The notes: a model not told the origin generated them from the sequence alone. A stretch of DNA of 64,000 nucleotides from Spirogloea muscicola (GCA_009602725.1 WELB01000313.1:14204-78203); one strand, 5' to 3'; numbered from the stretch's first letter, positions 10,953 through 23,606 are shown. Numbers and translations are program-made.

Positions 10953-13773
10953 TCAGGAATATCGCTTCTTAATTGGAGGCAGCGCAGCCTCAATGGCCTC
11001 CGCTATGGCAGACATTCCACCGCCCTGCTCTAGCACAGTGATGATGGCCTCGTGAGCAGCCCGGTGCTCCTTCACTAGGTTGTAAGCTTGGAGCACCGCC
11101 CACCTTGCCTGGTTGGATACCTGCACATGCTCGACCAACAATGGCATCAGCATATTGGACCCGACTATCTCAATGGAGAATTCACCAACCTCTGTGCCTA
11201 TTTCTGCAGTAAAACTGGAGGTGCGGAAAAAACAGTAAGGCCTCTACGTGACGAGGAAATGGCTACATGCTAGGGAGCACGTTCTGAGAGGCGTATGGCA
11301 CGTGCAATATATTGATGCCTCACCTTTGCAGGAGACCATGGTGGTTGTAGCTGTGAAACCACAGACTTGTACAGATTTTCATCGCTCTCCCCCCCCTCTG
11401 CTTCTCCATAAACTACAGCTTCAGCTGCAATTCCAGAAAAGAGAACCACACAGTACCTGCAGTGCACAAGTAGCAAGACATCAGTGTCTGATTTGCCAGC
11501 CAGGCACCTGAAGGTGCAATGAAAAATGCACAGAAGAGTGTTCTCAGATAAGTGGTGGCCAAATGATATTGACAAGGCCCATAACATTGGCTGCTCGCTC
11601 CAGTAACCTGTCTATTGAGCCTGCCGTTAGTCGGTTGTCCTTGAACTCTTGCTCCAATGTTCCGTCCCAAAACTGTGTCCCGGCCTACATAGCCATCAGG
11701 GTCATTCTGATTAGCAAGCAGTGCCAACCTCACAGGAGCCACAGAAGAGTGGCACAGCAGCCAGCTAGCAGGCCCGTTCTTGATGTCTGAGGCAAACAGA
11801 TGTGCTGCTGCCACTCTGCCCCATGCTGCCTGCCAGCTGATACCTGGCCCCTGATGCCGAGTCGCACCGCTTCCAGAGCATCCAATATGACTCCTCTGAC
11901 AGGGCAACCAAGTAGATATGCTGCATGATGCAGTCATCGCAAGGTGCATGTCAATGATCGCCGTCTCACACACAACATTGGCCAATTCCACCATAGACAA
12001 CCCCACTTGAGTGCACACCGTCAGACAACAAAACCAGACATAGTAGGGCCAATCTCAACGACAGTGAGCAGTACTTCAACAATGCCTAGCTGGCGCAATC
12101 TCCAACAGAGATACTATCTCAGAAATATTCAGAACCAAGAAGAGCCTGCATGTCAACTGAGCACGATGCTGATGCAGCTCACCATTGAGAACGTGGCCTG
12201 CCTCGTGTACCACGATCCTCCTCTTGTAGGGGGGCCACAGGCTCATCACCTGGCCGAGCCCCGTTCCTCCCAGGTAGATGGCATCTGCCAAACTCACAGC
12301 TAAGACGACGGCTACTATGAACCTGATATCCACGCCGTTGTTCACCAGGAAGGAAGTGCCTGCAATGACTGCCACCGCCTGGAGAGAGGTGGTGCCAGTG
12401 CCCCACTTCTTCGGCGACAATTTCGAAGCTGCATGCAGTACAAGAGTGGTTGAATCAACAGCTTATACTTCACTCTAAGTGCAATCAGGTTTCAAGAGCG
12501 CAGGCTTGAAACAGAACAGCTATTGAGAGACAAGGATGTCAATGTCCTCTGCCTGATAAGAGCTTTTGCACGGCATGGCACTCTTGTCCCCGCTGCCTAC
12601 TGCTAATGCATGGCTCACAATCTATGTGAGATGCTCCTGCCACCTCATTATAACATTGAGAAATCCCTAAGCTAATGCGCAATTGCAAGCAAGTTCCTAT
12701 TTCCAGTCGCAGCTTGAGTGCGTGCTTCCAAGCAGCTTGGGGCCAGCTCAGAGCCGCCTACAGGCGACCACTGACCGTCAATGCCAGCTGCATCCTTGAA
12801 GAGCGTCGGTGTGACCACCTTAGACTGATCGGCACCTGCGCTGCGCACGCTTCGACAGCGGTCATTCGACACTTCGCCCCAGGACACAGGGATCTTGCTA
12901 ACGTCAGAGCTCCGATGCAATCTCGTCCCAAGTAAAGTCTAGAGCACCAACTGTTGAGCTTGACCGCGCCAAAGTGCTGGATGAGGCCGTTGGAGCGCAG
13001 CCAGCTGTAGGCCCTCCCGACGAGGGACAGGTCCTTGGCCGTGAGTGCGGCGTCCAGGACCTTGAGGCTCTGGGTGCGCAGCGCCGGCGGGAGGTCCGAG
13101 AGGTCCGGCAGGACCTCCACTGCGGCCTGCACTCAGGCAGTGCCGGCCTGTTCTGCCATATCAGACTTGAGCAAAGCCCTGACTCGAATCGACATCCCGC
13201 TACCTAAATTCCACAATCCGAACCTCCTGGCGGCCGCCGAGACTCCTGCTTCAGGCGCGCTGCCGCTGCCTTGCAAGTGTAGCAGATCCTCATGGAGACA
13301 TCTGAAGCTCTGTGACCACTGACATGAATGTATCATGCATACATGTCACAAGAGCGCGTGATGGATGGTGAGCGGCGCAGGCGCAATAAGAGCAGGCAAC
13401 GCAGGGCGTTGGCTTGCTCGCGCTGAGCTCGACATGGCGAGCTGCGGCACCAAGTCACCTGCTCGGAGCTGGACGCCGCCATGGGGACCGGCAGGCCGTC
13501 CGGGAGGCCGGCGCCGAGGCTCCGCGCCGACACGGCCGCCTCGGCAGAGCGCTCCAGCGTCTGCAGCGCAGCGCTCAGGTCGTTGCGCCGGATCGCGTCG
13601 TCGTACTCCTGCCACCGCGGCTCCGGGCCCTGAGCGCCGCCGCAGGCGTCAGCGCTCCGAGCGCCCTGCCCCTGCAAGGAGCCAGCTCCTGCCGGCGGCG
13701 GCCTCTGGAAGACGAGCCGGCAGCAGGCTACGGAGCCGCCGCTGCTGCGGCGCGCACGGGCGGCACGCGACAT
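10953..13773 (-). CDS. VIR3-like chloroplast putative metalloprotease
   Basis: Resembles the plant VIRESCENT3 (At1g56180) type: a putative FtsH-like metalloprotease without an AAA+ domain, needed for chloroplast development. From the start at 13773: transit-peptide-like MSRAARARRSSGG; EYDDAIRRNDLSAALQTLE (about 13610-13550); SLKVLDAALTAKDLSLVGRA (about 13070-13000) and GLIQHFGAV; a membrane exon (12420-12170) with FIVAVVLAVSLADAIYLGG and YKRRIVVHEAGHVL, the HEXXH-like HEAGH; AGTQFWDGTLEQEFKDNRLT (about 11690-11610); VVLFSGIAAEAVVYGEAEGG (about 11455-11395); and ARWAVLQAYNLVKEH to a TGA at 10953-10955. The Glu and both His of HEAGH are intact. Exon borders are approximate. Confidence 0.8.
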
Positions 13774-14522
13774 GGCGGCGCGGGCCTGTGCCGGCCGTAC
13801 CTGCGAGCAGCAAGCGGAGAACGCGGGCGGCTGCCTCCACCTCCGCACAAATTGGCGCCGCCGCAGGGCGGCGCCTGACACCGTCCGCGGCGGCAGTATG
13901 CCGCCGCCGCCGCCGCCGCCGCCGCCGCGCNGCAGTGGCTGTAGGGGGGGGTCAGCACGATACGTCAGCCCCGGCTCCCCGGCGCGCCGGCGTCAGCGTC
14001 AGCCGCCGCCAGGGGGCTCGGCGAACCGGGCTGGGCCCCCCCCCAAAGCTCCCCCAACGGCCGCAGGATAACTGGGGCGCTCTTGCGGGCAGGATAACCA
14101 CGACCCGATCAGACGGCAAGGTGGCCTGCCCCGCCAGGCGAGGCGCCCAAATGAATTTACGACTAGAAAGTGGCCAGAGAGGGGCGCCTTCAAGGAGAGG
14201 GAGGTCACCGGTCAGGAGAGTTAGTCATTGCGGTTAGTCGGGGAGCATGGCCCCCCCTCTCCCCTGGAACGATCATCTCCATCTCGCAGGCGAGGAGGGA
14301 GGGGACCAGTCGGGCCTGCGACCAAGCTTTGGCGGCGGCGCCGACGGCGGCGGCGGCGGCGGCGGCGGAGGCCGTCGCGGCGGCGATGGCGCACCTTGGG
14401 GGCTCGATGCGCCGTCAATTGTGCAGCGCGACTCAGGCGCAGATGCCGGGCGAGGCCGATTGCTCTTCCTCATGCCAAGCTGAGGCTGACGCGGCGGCGG
14501 CGGCGGCGGCGGCGGCTTGGCA
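13774..14522. promoter_or_regulatory. GC-rich head-to-head region with CCG repeats and a join
   Basis: Divergent 5' region between the VIR3-like gene (-) and APX (+). It is extremely GC-rich, with (CCG)n at 13898-13930 running into a single N at 13931 and (GGC)n at about 14333-14385 and 14492-14517. A bidirectional promoter is expected from the layout. The N-terminal exon of APX should lie here but cannot be seen. Confidence 0.5.
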
Positions 14523-16576
14523 GGTGGCACGACGCAGGGACGTACGACGCGGCGAGCCGCACCGGCGGCCCCAACGGCTCGATCCGCAGCGACAAGGAGT
14601 ACACGCACGGCGCCAACGCCGGCATCAAGATCGCCATCGACCTCTGCGGTGCGCCTCCGCGCCGTCGCCTCCGCCGCCGGTGGCGGGGGCGGTTTATGCT
14701 GTGCAAGGGCCGGCGCCACGGCAGTGCCGCCGGGCAGCGCCGCCGCTAGCCTGTGCCGTCTGCTGCATCATCTGCTGAGGCGGAGCGACGAGGCGAGCGG
14801 CCCCCGCTGAGGCGCAGCTGTCGTGTCGCGGCGGCGCCCGCAGAGCCCGTCAAGGCCAAGTACCCGCAGATCACGTACGCCGACCTGTACCAGGTGAGCG
14901 AGCATCGGCCAGCTGCCAGTTAATTGCGCACCACTGTGCGACACCAGGGCCGGTCGCAGCACGGTAAGGCGGGAGCCCGGGGCTGCGCTCTCGAGCACGC
15001 TGCGCGGCCGGGTTCTCCTTGCAGCCCGCGACCGCCGCGTGACAGCCCACGTCGCCCTTGCGCTTTCGGCTGCGCTGGCATGGTGCTGATGCAGCCTCCT
15101 TCCCGGCATCTCCTTCTCTCGCCTTGCCTCCTCCCCGCCTGCTCCGCTGGTCGGCCATGCCTCTCGCAGCTTGCCGGCGTGGTTGCCGTGGAGGTCACCG
15201 GCGGCCCGGTGGTGGACTTTGTGCCCGGCCGCAAGGTCAGCGCCGGGGACAGGCCCTTTGCTGCCGTCTCCCTGGGCATGCCGTCTCTTGGCTGTGCCTC
15301 CACTACGGCATGTTTGCAGGTGCTTAGCCCCATGCTCCCTCGCGCTGTGTTTCCAGGACTCCTTGACGACGACGCCCAACAAGCGGCTCCCCGATGCCGG
15401 CAAAGGTCAGCAGCGCAGCGGCGTCGTCTATGGCTAAAACCTGGTGATGAGCCCCTTTGTGTCGAGGATCCAGAGCGCATCTTGTTTGCCAGCTTCTCTG
15501 GCGCCGTATACTAGCGGGCCCCATGGCGTGTCCTTTCTCCTGCATGAGCAGCACATTGCGAGGCCCCTTACATGTGGTGGCTGCGGTACTCGCAGGGGCG
15601 CCGCATCTGCGGGACGTGTTCTATCGCATGGGCCTCAACGATAAGGACATTGTGGCTCTCTCTGGCGGCCATGCAATTGTCAGCTGCCGTCGTCCCCCAC
15701 TATCACCCCCGCCCGTGCTGGCTCCTCATAAGCAAAGCTCATGTCCTGGCCCTCATTGCCCTGATTAGAGCCTGCTCTCCTCTGCTCACTCTGAAGCTGC
15801 TCTTGCCGGTCCTTGCGATGGATCCTGCAGGGCCGGGCCCACAAGGAGCGCTCAGGCTTTGAGGGCGCGTGGACGAAGCAGCCCCTGAAGTTTGACAACT
15901 CCTACTTCCAGTGAGATTGTGCATCCCTCCTCAACCAGGCACTGTTGCAAATGGGCCCGATAGCTTGTGTTGCTTGCGAGGGCCCTGGGATCTGCTGGTG
16001 GCATTTGTGGGACTGTGGCAGCTTTGAGCCTGTCCAACAATCGACCTGGCATGCTCAACGATATTGTTGTGCACATAGGGAGCTGCTCAACGGTGAGACG
16101 GCGGGCCTGCTGCAGCTGCCGACAGACAAATGCCTTGTTGAGGACCCTGCCTTCCAGCCCTATGTGGAGCTCTACGCCAAGGTATAGCTCCAGCTTTCTA
16201 AGCAGGCTGCTGGATAGGGTAGCTCAAAATCTAGGAAGCTGCACTGGCGCGGGGTGGGGACTGTCAAGTTTGTTGTGATTTAAGTATGTTGAAGGCTGGA
16301 AACGAGTGTCAAATGTTTGCCTCAGAGAGTCAGTTCCTGCATGGCATGCGTGTGCAGGACGAGGAGGCCTTCTTCTCTGACTATGCGGCATCCCACAAGA
16401 AGCTCTCGGAGCTTGGCTGCAAAGACACGTCGCCAGCTTTCTGGAAGTCGGAGGAGGCCACAGCGAGCCCGTCTACAATCCTTGCTCAGAGCGCTGTCGG
16501 CGTCGCTGCCACCGCAGTTGTGCTTGTCCTCTCATATTTGTACGAGCTTCGGCGGAGAGCTCGCTTTGTGCAGTGA
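14523..16576 (+). CDS. APX: ascorbate peroxidase, tail-anchored (N-terminus missing)
   Basis: Class I haem peroxidase reducing H2O2 with ascorbate. Exons: 14523-14651, [20 protein letters not shown] (distal Trp and His); about 14833-14893, [11 protein letters not shown]; 15172-15234, [20 protein letters not shown]; about 15359-15404; 15596-15678, [20 protein letters not shown] with the proximal His in SGGHAI; about 15831-15911, [18 protein letters not shown] and FDNSYF (Trp and Asp partners of the proximal His); 16081-16182; about 16358-16576. The last exon ends in a hydrophobic helix ([20 protein letters not shown]) and RRRARFVQ-stop, the tail anchor of peroxisomal or ER APX isoforms. The first ~40 residues, including the distal Arg, are not found, probably because of the join at 13931. 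Confidence 0.92.
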
Positions 16577-17561
16577 TCTTACAGATAACCAACGTAGAAT
16601 TGAATGCTTAGTCTGTCACTAGATTCATGATGAGAGCAGATATATACTAGGTGACTCGCCTCCAAGTAAAGCCTAAACCCTTGGACATACACCTTCATTC
16701 CAGTCACCTCTATCGAGTGTGCTATCCTCGCTTCATGCAACAACCTTCAGATCATAGACAGTCCATGTAAGGTCGTCTGTGCAGGCCTGCTGGAATCGTT
16801 GATCCTGCTCCACAAAATGTGTTGGCTGAGTTCGATGGCTGCTATGGCATGATCCATGGTGTATATTCCATGCCAGGGCTCCTAAGAATATGCTTTCCTC
16901 AGTCACACTGCCCTCTGTTTTCTGGACACCTAAGTTTTGTCCTAATCGTTATTGGCGGATGTACAAAGCATGCCTACATTCATTCTATGAAACTGGTCAT
17001 GCTGTCCAACCAATGACATCTCTCTGAGTGGCGTTGCCACTCAGCCGCCCAAGCGAGGCCAAATTTACTGCGGGCTTAGGCATAGGCTGCAATGAGCAGT
17101 GCCTGGAGAATGCCATGAGCTGTACACATGTGGCCACATAACGGGATGGCGCATCGAGGACAGACTGGCTTCAGGGCTTATTTGCTGACCATACCATAGG
17201 GGGTTTTGTTAAACCAATTGAAGCAGATTGTGTACTTTTAACTCATCTGGTGTGGGAGAGTTCAAAAGCTGTGCTGCTTGGCTTGAAGGATTAACCCCCA
17301 ATTGTTTCGCTGCAGCAACAGGATCTGCACACCTGCACTTCAACACTGCAATGGGAACTTCGTCATCTAATGGACTAGGTAGGCTCTAATCGAGGTGGAG
17401 CCAAAGTCAGGCCCTCTGGTCCTGGCACGAATGTTCCAAGGGCTGAAGGCCAATTAGCAGCCTAGGGCTGCTGGCGGAGGAGCACTGACATGGCCCATAG
17501 TGTAAGGTGCTCTGTGAGCGATTGGTAGCATCAAGACCTTTGGGAAGGCCACGAGGAGGCA
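16577..17561. other. convergent spacer, APX/GT14
   Basis: About 1 kb between two stop codons. It is AT-richer, with only short non-conserved ORFs, and probably holds the two 3' UTRs. No repeat or RNA gene was recognised. Confidence 0.6.
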
Positions 17562-20295
17562 TCATTCGCACTGCTTTCTCCGGAGGAACGATGGCTCCAG
17601 CAGCCACGCCAGGAAGTGCTGTGTTCGCTCAGAGGCTGGCCCTGGTCGAAGTTCCAGAGGGTCGCCAATTGTCAAACACGGGTCCTTGCCGTCGCTGTCA
17701 CTGCCGGCGCACCAGCCACCTGGCGTCATTCTGTTTGCTCCGCGGTTTAGGATGATCCTGTATTGGATGTATATTCAAGGTCAATCAGCCATGTTCTCAG
17801 GCAACCTTATGAGGGTGCAGGCACTCACTCCTCCTCTTTGAAATCATGTCAGCAAGTCTTGCGTTAACCCAAGGCAATGTTAGAGGTGAAGAGCTGCAAA
17901 ACAAGCTGACTTATTCCAACTGCTTGCCCATGCCATGAGTGCACTTGCTCAGCACCATCTACCTGTCAATCTTGTCGAGGACCTCAGCATCCTTGGGAAA
18001 TTTGCGCGCGAAGGGGATGCCTTCCTTCATTATGCTGTCGAAGTGGGTCAGATCCAGCTGCTTAGGGTGCTGTCCTCCACAAGCCAAGCAACAAGCAAGC
18101 ACTGCAGGCGCATCAGCGGACCCTGTACATTATGCTGCTAGCCACGCGACCTTGCAACTCGCTCTCATTGTCCAAGCCTATCTTGGCCAGTCTCTTTCTG
18201 GGCTCTACTCACCAGGGACAATATTCACCAAATATGTCCACACTGGAAGCAAGGACCTAGACAGGACATGGAGGACAGGTACAGGAGGACAAGGGCAGCT
18301 TAGTTCAGGCCCCAGAACACACCTGCCTTGGAGGATTATCCCACCGAATGTAATGCATATCGTGATTGACAGTCGTGTTCTTGAACTCCCGTGAGTTGCA
18401 AATGACGGTTTGGAAGTAGCCTTCTGGCGACGACGCAATGTTGGTGTAGTACATCAGGGCAATCCGTGGCAGATTATCCCAGCCCCAGATGCAGTACTCC
18501 GTGAAGGCGCGTGAGAGGACCACCCAAGCAGAGCCTGGCAAAGCATGCTCAACAATCAATGGTCACGTTGCTCAGGCGTTGGCTTCGGCTTGGCTGCTTT
18601 CAGCATAAGGCATTCTGCTAAGCCACCACCAGCATAAGAAGAAGAAGCCACTGTTTTGTGGTTCTAGCTAACAGTGTCTACACGTAGTGACATGTACAGT
18701 ACTACTTAAGAATGCTCAGCAGATATGCAATTATTGTCTGAGGTCATTGCTTTCTCTTCAAGCATCAAGAGAATGCTTGATGTTGCCCACCTCCAAAGAG
18801 CCTCATGTTGGTGGGCAGCGGCCTCTCCAAGGACGTGACAATCACGTTCTCCTTTTTATTAGATATGAGGCCGGGGTCAATGAGAATCGGCTTGTACCTC
18901 TTTGCCCTGCGGTGGGAAGAGCATGCCAAGGAACATTACTGTGTTGCCCTTCCTGGAACTACACGTCTGCGTCACTTGACAAGTCTATCGAAGCTCTGTC
19001 TGAACGACCTGATATCAGAGCAAGTTGCCCAAAGTGGCAAGGAAAGCCGTTTGCGATGCAGAATGACTCACAGTTTCCAGCCAAGGCCACTTGTGTGCTC
19101 AATAAAGTTGAGATCGCGGGGGAGGTAGGACATGACATGTAAAAGATCTGCATGCATGGTAGGTTGCAAAGCAGTAAGGGACTTTCTGGGTCGCACATAA
19201 CTGTCAATTGCTAATTGGATGCATCCGCAGGCAGCTCAGATCGTGCACATTTAGGTATCGCATTGGCTGTTGATGGATAGAGATGCTGACCATCTTGTGG
19301 AATCAAAGGATAATCAGCTGCACTGAGGTTGATGTACCAGTCCCACTCCTTGCGCTGGCGCAAGAGGATGGCCGCGCAGTGAAGGTAAGTCGATGTCATT
19401 GTTGGGCCCCGGTAGCTGACGAGGTTGGCGCGTGCCACCATGTGGACATTGCCAGCCTGCCGAGGCACCACACTTACTGTTGAGACGCGAACTATGGCAG
19501 GCACAGCATTAAGGTCATCTTTCTGCGTTCCCCACTAACCAGCAACTACATGCTCGTTACCACTAACCCCGCAACCAGGCAGACATATCTACAACGTGCG
19601 TATTGTTGGAAAGACTGCCAACTGGCTGCTAGTCGACACCATCTGCACCAGGCTCAGGCCCTCGTGCTCACCACGCTGATCACCGGATCCAGTCTGACGA
19701 AACGAGCGAGCTCTATCCGCTCTGCAGTGCCAGCCTCCTTCTCCAGGTGGAGCACGTACTGCCGCAGGAGCAAAGCTTTCGTCAGCATGGCACCTGCTTC
19801 CCACAGCCTGCTGGTGTTGCTAACAGCATCTGCTCCGGAAGTATTGGCAATCATCAATTACTATCAAGACAGGCGATCCTTATCACTGACACCTCAACAG
19901 AAATCCCAGACGCATTCCAACAACTGGCAACTGATTCAGCAGGTATCCTACTCAGCCTGTCAGCCATTCCTGTCACGCCTGCTCCCAGGAAGACTTGATG
20001 CAGTGCCTCATAAGTGGATCAATGGTGTTAGCATTCCCACAAGCTGCTCACTGACTTCTCCAGTACGACAATGGCAGGACCTGACAGCCCCGGGCAAATC
20101 TCCCCTGCGAGGCTGGACAGGCAGCAGATCTGCGAGAGCCGCCATGGCTGGCAGAGGCTCGCCTCGTTGCGGGGGTGGTAGAGGGCGAGCATGAGGCGGC
20201 GCATCCGCGGGCCGTCGCCCTTGCTCCCCGTGATGCTGTACGCCAGCACCGGCGGCGGCGGCGGGACGACGTCGGCCGGCGCCGGCGCGGCGCCC
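17562..20295 (-). CDS. GT14 beta-glucuronosyltransferase (GLCAT-like), 5' end in gap
   Basis: Type II Golgi glycosyltransferase of family GT14 (core-2/I-branching domain). Plant GLCAT14 enzymes add glucuronic acid to arabinogalactan side chains. Exons in order: 20295-20175, VLAYSITGSKGDGPRMRRLM and LALYHPRNE; about 19800-19660, YVLHLEKEAGTAERIELARF; 19504-19290, GNVHMVARANLVSYRGPTMT and WDWYINLSAADYPLIPQD; about 18900-18800, ILIDPGLISNKK; 18536-18320, GSAWVVLSRAFTEYCIWGWD, SPEGYFQTVICNSREFKNTT and HYIRWDNPP; about 18060-17970, FARKFPKDAEVLDKIDR; about 17740-17562, TPGGWCAGSDSDGKDPCLTI and LRPGPASER, TGA at 17562-17564. The membrane anchor and start are lost in the gap. Confidence 0.88.
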
Positions 20296-21245
20296 NNNNN
20301 NNNNNNNNNNNNNNNNNNNNNNNNNNNNNNNNNNNNNNNNNNNNNNNNNNNNNNNNNNNNNNNNNNNNNNNNNNNNNNNNNNNNNNNNNNNNNNNNNNNN
20401 NNNNNNNNNNNNNNNNNNNNNNNNNNNNNNNNNNNNNNNNNNNNNNNNNNNNNNNNNNNNNNNNNNNNNNNNNNNNNNNNNNNNNNNNNNNNNNNNNNNN
20501 NNNNNNNNNNNNNNNNNNNNNNNNNNNNNNNNNNNNNNNNNNNNNNNNNNNNNNNNNNNNNNNNNNNNNNNNNNNNNNNNNNNNNNNNNNNNNNNNNNNN
20601 NNNNNNNNNNNNNNNNNNNNNNNNNNNNNNNNNNNNNNNNNNNNNNNNNNNNNNNNNNNNNNNNNNNNNNNNNNNNNNNNNNNNNNNNNNNNNNNNNNNN
20701 NNNNNNNNNNNNNNNNNNNNNNNNNNNNNNNNNNNNNNNNNNNNNNNNNNNNNNNNNNNNNNNNNNNNNNNNNNNNNNNNNNNNNNNNNNNNNNNNNNNN
20801 NNNNNNNNNNNNNNNNNNNNNNNNNNNNNNNNNNNNNNNNNNNNNNNNNNNNNNNNNNNNNNNNNNNNNNNNNNNNNNNNNNNNNNNNNNNNNNNNNNNN
20901 NNNNNNNNNNNNNNNNNNNNNNNNNNNNNNNNNNNNNNNNNNNNNNNNNNNNNNNNNNNNNNNNNNNNNNNNNNNNNNNNNNNNNNNNNNNNNNNNNNNN
21001 NNNNNNNNNNNNNNNNNNNNNNNNNNNNNNNNNNNNNNNNNNNNNNNNNNNNNNNNNNNNNNNNNNNNNNNNNNNNNNNNNNNNNNNNNNNNNNNNNNNN
21101 NNNNNNNNNNNNNNNNNNNNNNNNNNNNNNNNNNNNNNNNNNNNNNNNNNNNNNNNNNNNNNNNNNNNNNNNNNNNNNNNNNNNNNNNNNNNNNNNNNNN
21201 NNNNNNNNNNNNNNNNNNNNNNNNNNNNNNNNNNNNNNNNNNNNN
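20296..21245. other. 950-base assembly gap
   Basis: A run of N. The left side breaks the first visible exon of the GT14 gene; the right side starts inside a family A LINE coding end. Confidence 1.
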
Positions 21246-21520
21246 TCGCATGCGCCTGGCCGTCTCGCTGCAGCGGTCGATGGCCCGTGCGCTGCACCTT
21301 CGCGCCGGCAGGGCTCTTGCTGCTGCCTCTGGCTCTGGCCAGGGGACCCACTTTCAGGACCCTAGCCTCTCTGATTTGCGGCTGCTTAGCAGGGGTTACT
21401 GAGTAATTTGTAGCTGCTTTCTTTCTTTGTGTGCTTTGTTTTCTTAGCGCTTCCTCTGGCCCCCTTCTCGTACTTTGTTCATACTTTTTTTGGGCTGATT
21501 TTTCCAGCCCCTATCCTCAG
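21246..21520 (+). mobile_element. LINE family A, C-terminus and 3' tail
   Basis: Starts at the gap edge with RMRLAVSLQRSMARALHLRA and ends SLSDLRLLSRGY-stop (21400-21402). The 3' UTR runs to the hairpin tail near 21490-21516. It is nearly identical to 62750-63030, with a few silent or conservative differences over the coding part, so both copies look young. Confidence 0.85.
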
Positions 21521-21790
21521 TGGGCGAGCCCTTCGTCATGTTTTTGGGCTGGCTTTGCCAGCCCCTCTTCTCCATGGGCGAGCACTTCCTTCTTCGGCCC
21601 CTTGTCACTTTCTTTCCGGCCTGTCTTTCCACAGCCCTCCGCGCCATTTATACATCTGTCAATGTGCTCGCCTTTGCTGCCGTCTTAGCACTTCGTACCT
21701 TGCTTTCTGCGCCATCTGGCTCCTTCGGACATTGTCCATTCCTCTGGGCTGGCCTCTCACAGCCACCAGTCCATGTGTAACCCCTGTTTC
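21521..21790 (+). repeat. further hairpin tails of LINE type
   Basis: Two more tail modules follow directly: TTTTTGGGCTGGCTTTGCCA at 21541-21560, with an ATGGGCGAGCAC block after it, and GGACATTGTCCATTCCTCTG at 21727-21746 leading to another GGGCTGGC hairpin. Between them (about 21650-21690) lies the ATACATCTGTCAATGTGCTC block shared with 9010-9040. Confidence 0.65.
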
Positions 21791-22314
21791 TTTGTACTTC
21801 GAAGGCTGGACATGCAGCTGCGAAATGCCGCTCGTGGCAAAGCGGCGAGCTTGATACATCGTTGGGTTGCACCTTTGCTGCTTGAGGAAGCGGACCAACT
21901 CTCTGGTAAGCCGCCTAGTTAGGTGCCTAGCCTCTCAAGCATCTGTCAAGCCGTCTACCGGCTTCAATGCTTCTCAGACATGTAACATCACCACACCAGG
22001 CCAGCTATACTGTGCGCATATGCGCAAAATAAACATGTGTCATGACTGCGTAAAGCAAGTCAATGCAGGCCTAGAATCAGGGTACTTGCACTTCCTTCCG
22101 GAAGTGGCCAATAGCACATCAATACCAAGCCTCACTATCCGATATTATAGCGATGACTTGGGAATAAGTCAATATAGACCTATTACATGTAGAATAATAG
22201 ACCTTCAGACTGGTGTACAGGTTAGATTGCAAATTGTAGACTCCATTGTGCCACTGCAAGCATCTTGCTTGGGTGTTCTGAAGGCATCAATAGAGATATG
22301 TTCAGCGCAAGTTG
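21791..22314. other. spacer with no clear gene
   Basis: Short ORFs only. A stretch at about 21800-21900 could encode LDMQLRNAARGKAASLIHRW followed by a GT, but nothing adjacent supports a gene. The rest probably includes the 3' UTR of the alpha/beta hydrolase. Confidence 0.4.
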
Positions 22315-23606
22315 TCAGTGGACCAATGTGGTACCACCAACAAAAGAATTAGCCAAGACACGGAACAAGCCATCCGGGTTGTCAGCATGGACCTGCATAC
22401 GTATCACAACCCTGGGACTTGATTAGCTCAATGCTGTCGTCATAGTCTTCTCCAGGCAACTTCAAGCCATGCCAACGAGATTAATGACACCATCAGAGAA
22501 GTGATGAAAGTGTTGGTGCTTGATGCTCTCAGATCTGCAGGTTTTCATGAGCTTTGCCGCGCTGAGGAAGCATCGGTCCTTCCATCACTAGGAGCATCAC
22601 GTCCAGCTCCTCTTTTGACTGCATAGACTATTGCCGCTTTGCTATCATAGAATCAGATTTTGGTCACGGCTGTGGCTTTCGGAAAGTGAGGACCTGGACT
22701 CACCCAATGGCCAGCATCTTCCAGCACATGCATCTGAACCCCAGCACCTTCGCTGGACGCCACCAGCTCCGCGGCGTGGATGCGCTCCACATCTTCGTGG
22801 GCCCAACGATGCAGGCTCCTCTCTGCCCTGAGAAAGTCTATGTGGACACCTTCTGGGATGTTCTCTACTATGCTCCTGCTTATGTCAACATAGTTTAAGA
22901 TTCATGAGGCCATTTCACATACACTGCCAAGCAGCCTTCCATCAGAGCACATTCTCGGTCAAAATTGCTTTTGTCTCAGCCACCATGTTTGCTGGAGTAT
23001 AGGATGACTGACCAGAGGTTGTCCAGCTCATATGACTGGTACATCTCAGCGATTCCCTGTATGTCGAAAGTCCAACAGAGGCTTGGCCTGCTGGATCCGT
23101 TCACCGGCTCCTCTTCGCGCAGATTTGTTGTCATCCACTGGTCCATAACACGCAAACAATCGACCAATTTGATGAGCGATTTGAAAAAACACCACGTGAC
23201 TTCAACAGTCGGCAGCAACATCTTCAACCATGACTTGCATTCACCTGAGCGACCGCCTGTGAGAAGCCTTCTCTTTGTAGAGCTGCTACCACAGATCGGC
23301 GGGAGTCAATCTGCAGGAGCTCGCTGCCATTGATGAGTTCTGTGTCTGGAGGACTATCAGGGTCTCACAAGGACAGAGAAGTGATGATGCCAAGCAGGTA
23401 GTCTTTTGCCAGCTAGTGACATACCTCTGAGGCACCTGCTTATCTTGCAACTCTTCTGAGAGAGATTGATTTGTTTCTGACATCGAGTTGAGAGAGTGCT
23501 GTACCCTGGGAGGCAACTTCTGGAGGGCAGCTATCAACTCAGCTGGGTGATCCTCTCCATCGCCACCAGCACGCACATTACCAGGGGTTGCATCCAACAC
23601 CCAAAC
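22315..23606 (-). CDS. alpha/beta hydrolase, 5'-incomplete
   Basis: C-terminal half of a plant/ABHD11-type alpha/beta hydrolase of unknown substrate. Exons: 23606 to about 23480, VWVLDATPGNVRAGGDGEDH; about 23310-23245, DSRRSVVAALQREGFSQAVA; about 23150-23025, WMTTNLREEEPVNG and CWTFDIQGIAEMYQSYELDN; about 22860-22718, VHIDFLRAERSLHRWAHEDV and VLEDAGHW, which is followed by a GT; 22387-22315, VHADNPDGLFRVLANSF to the stop TGA 22315-22317. The catalytic His is in AGHW. The upstream half with the nucleophile Ser elbow is absent: beyond the acceptor at 23607 the sequence soon becomes LINE tails and then an N join (24397). Confidence 0.82.

Noticed and set aside
20008-21402. About 400-codon ORFs spanning the N gap
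   Set aside because: They are open only because N codons contain no stops; the real content is a GT14 exon on one side and a LINE tail on the other.
21800-21900. Possible exon LDMQLRNAARGKAASLIHRW followed by GT
   Set aside because: Isolated, flanked by repeats and with no second exon in frame.
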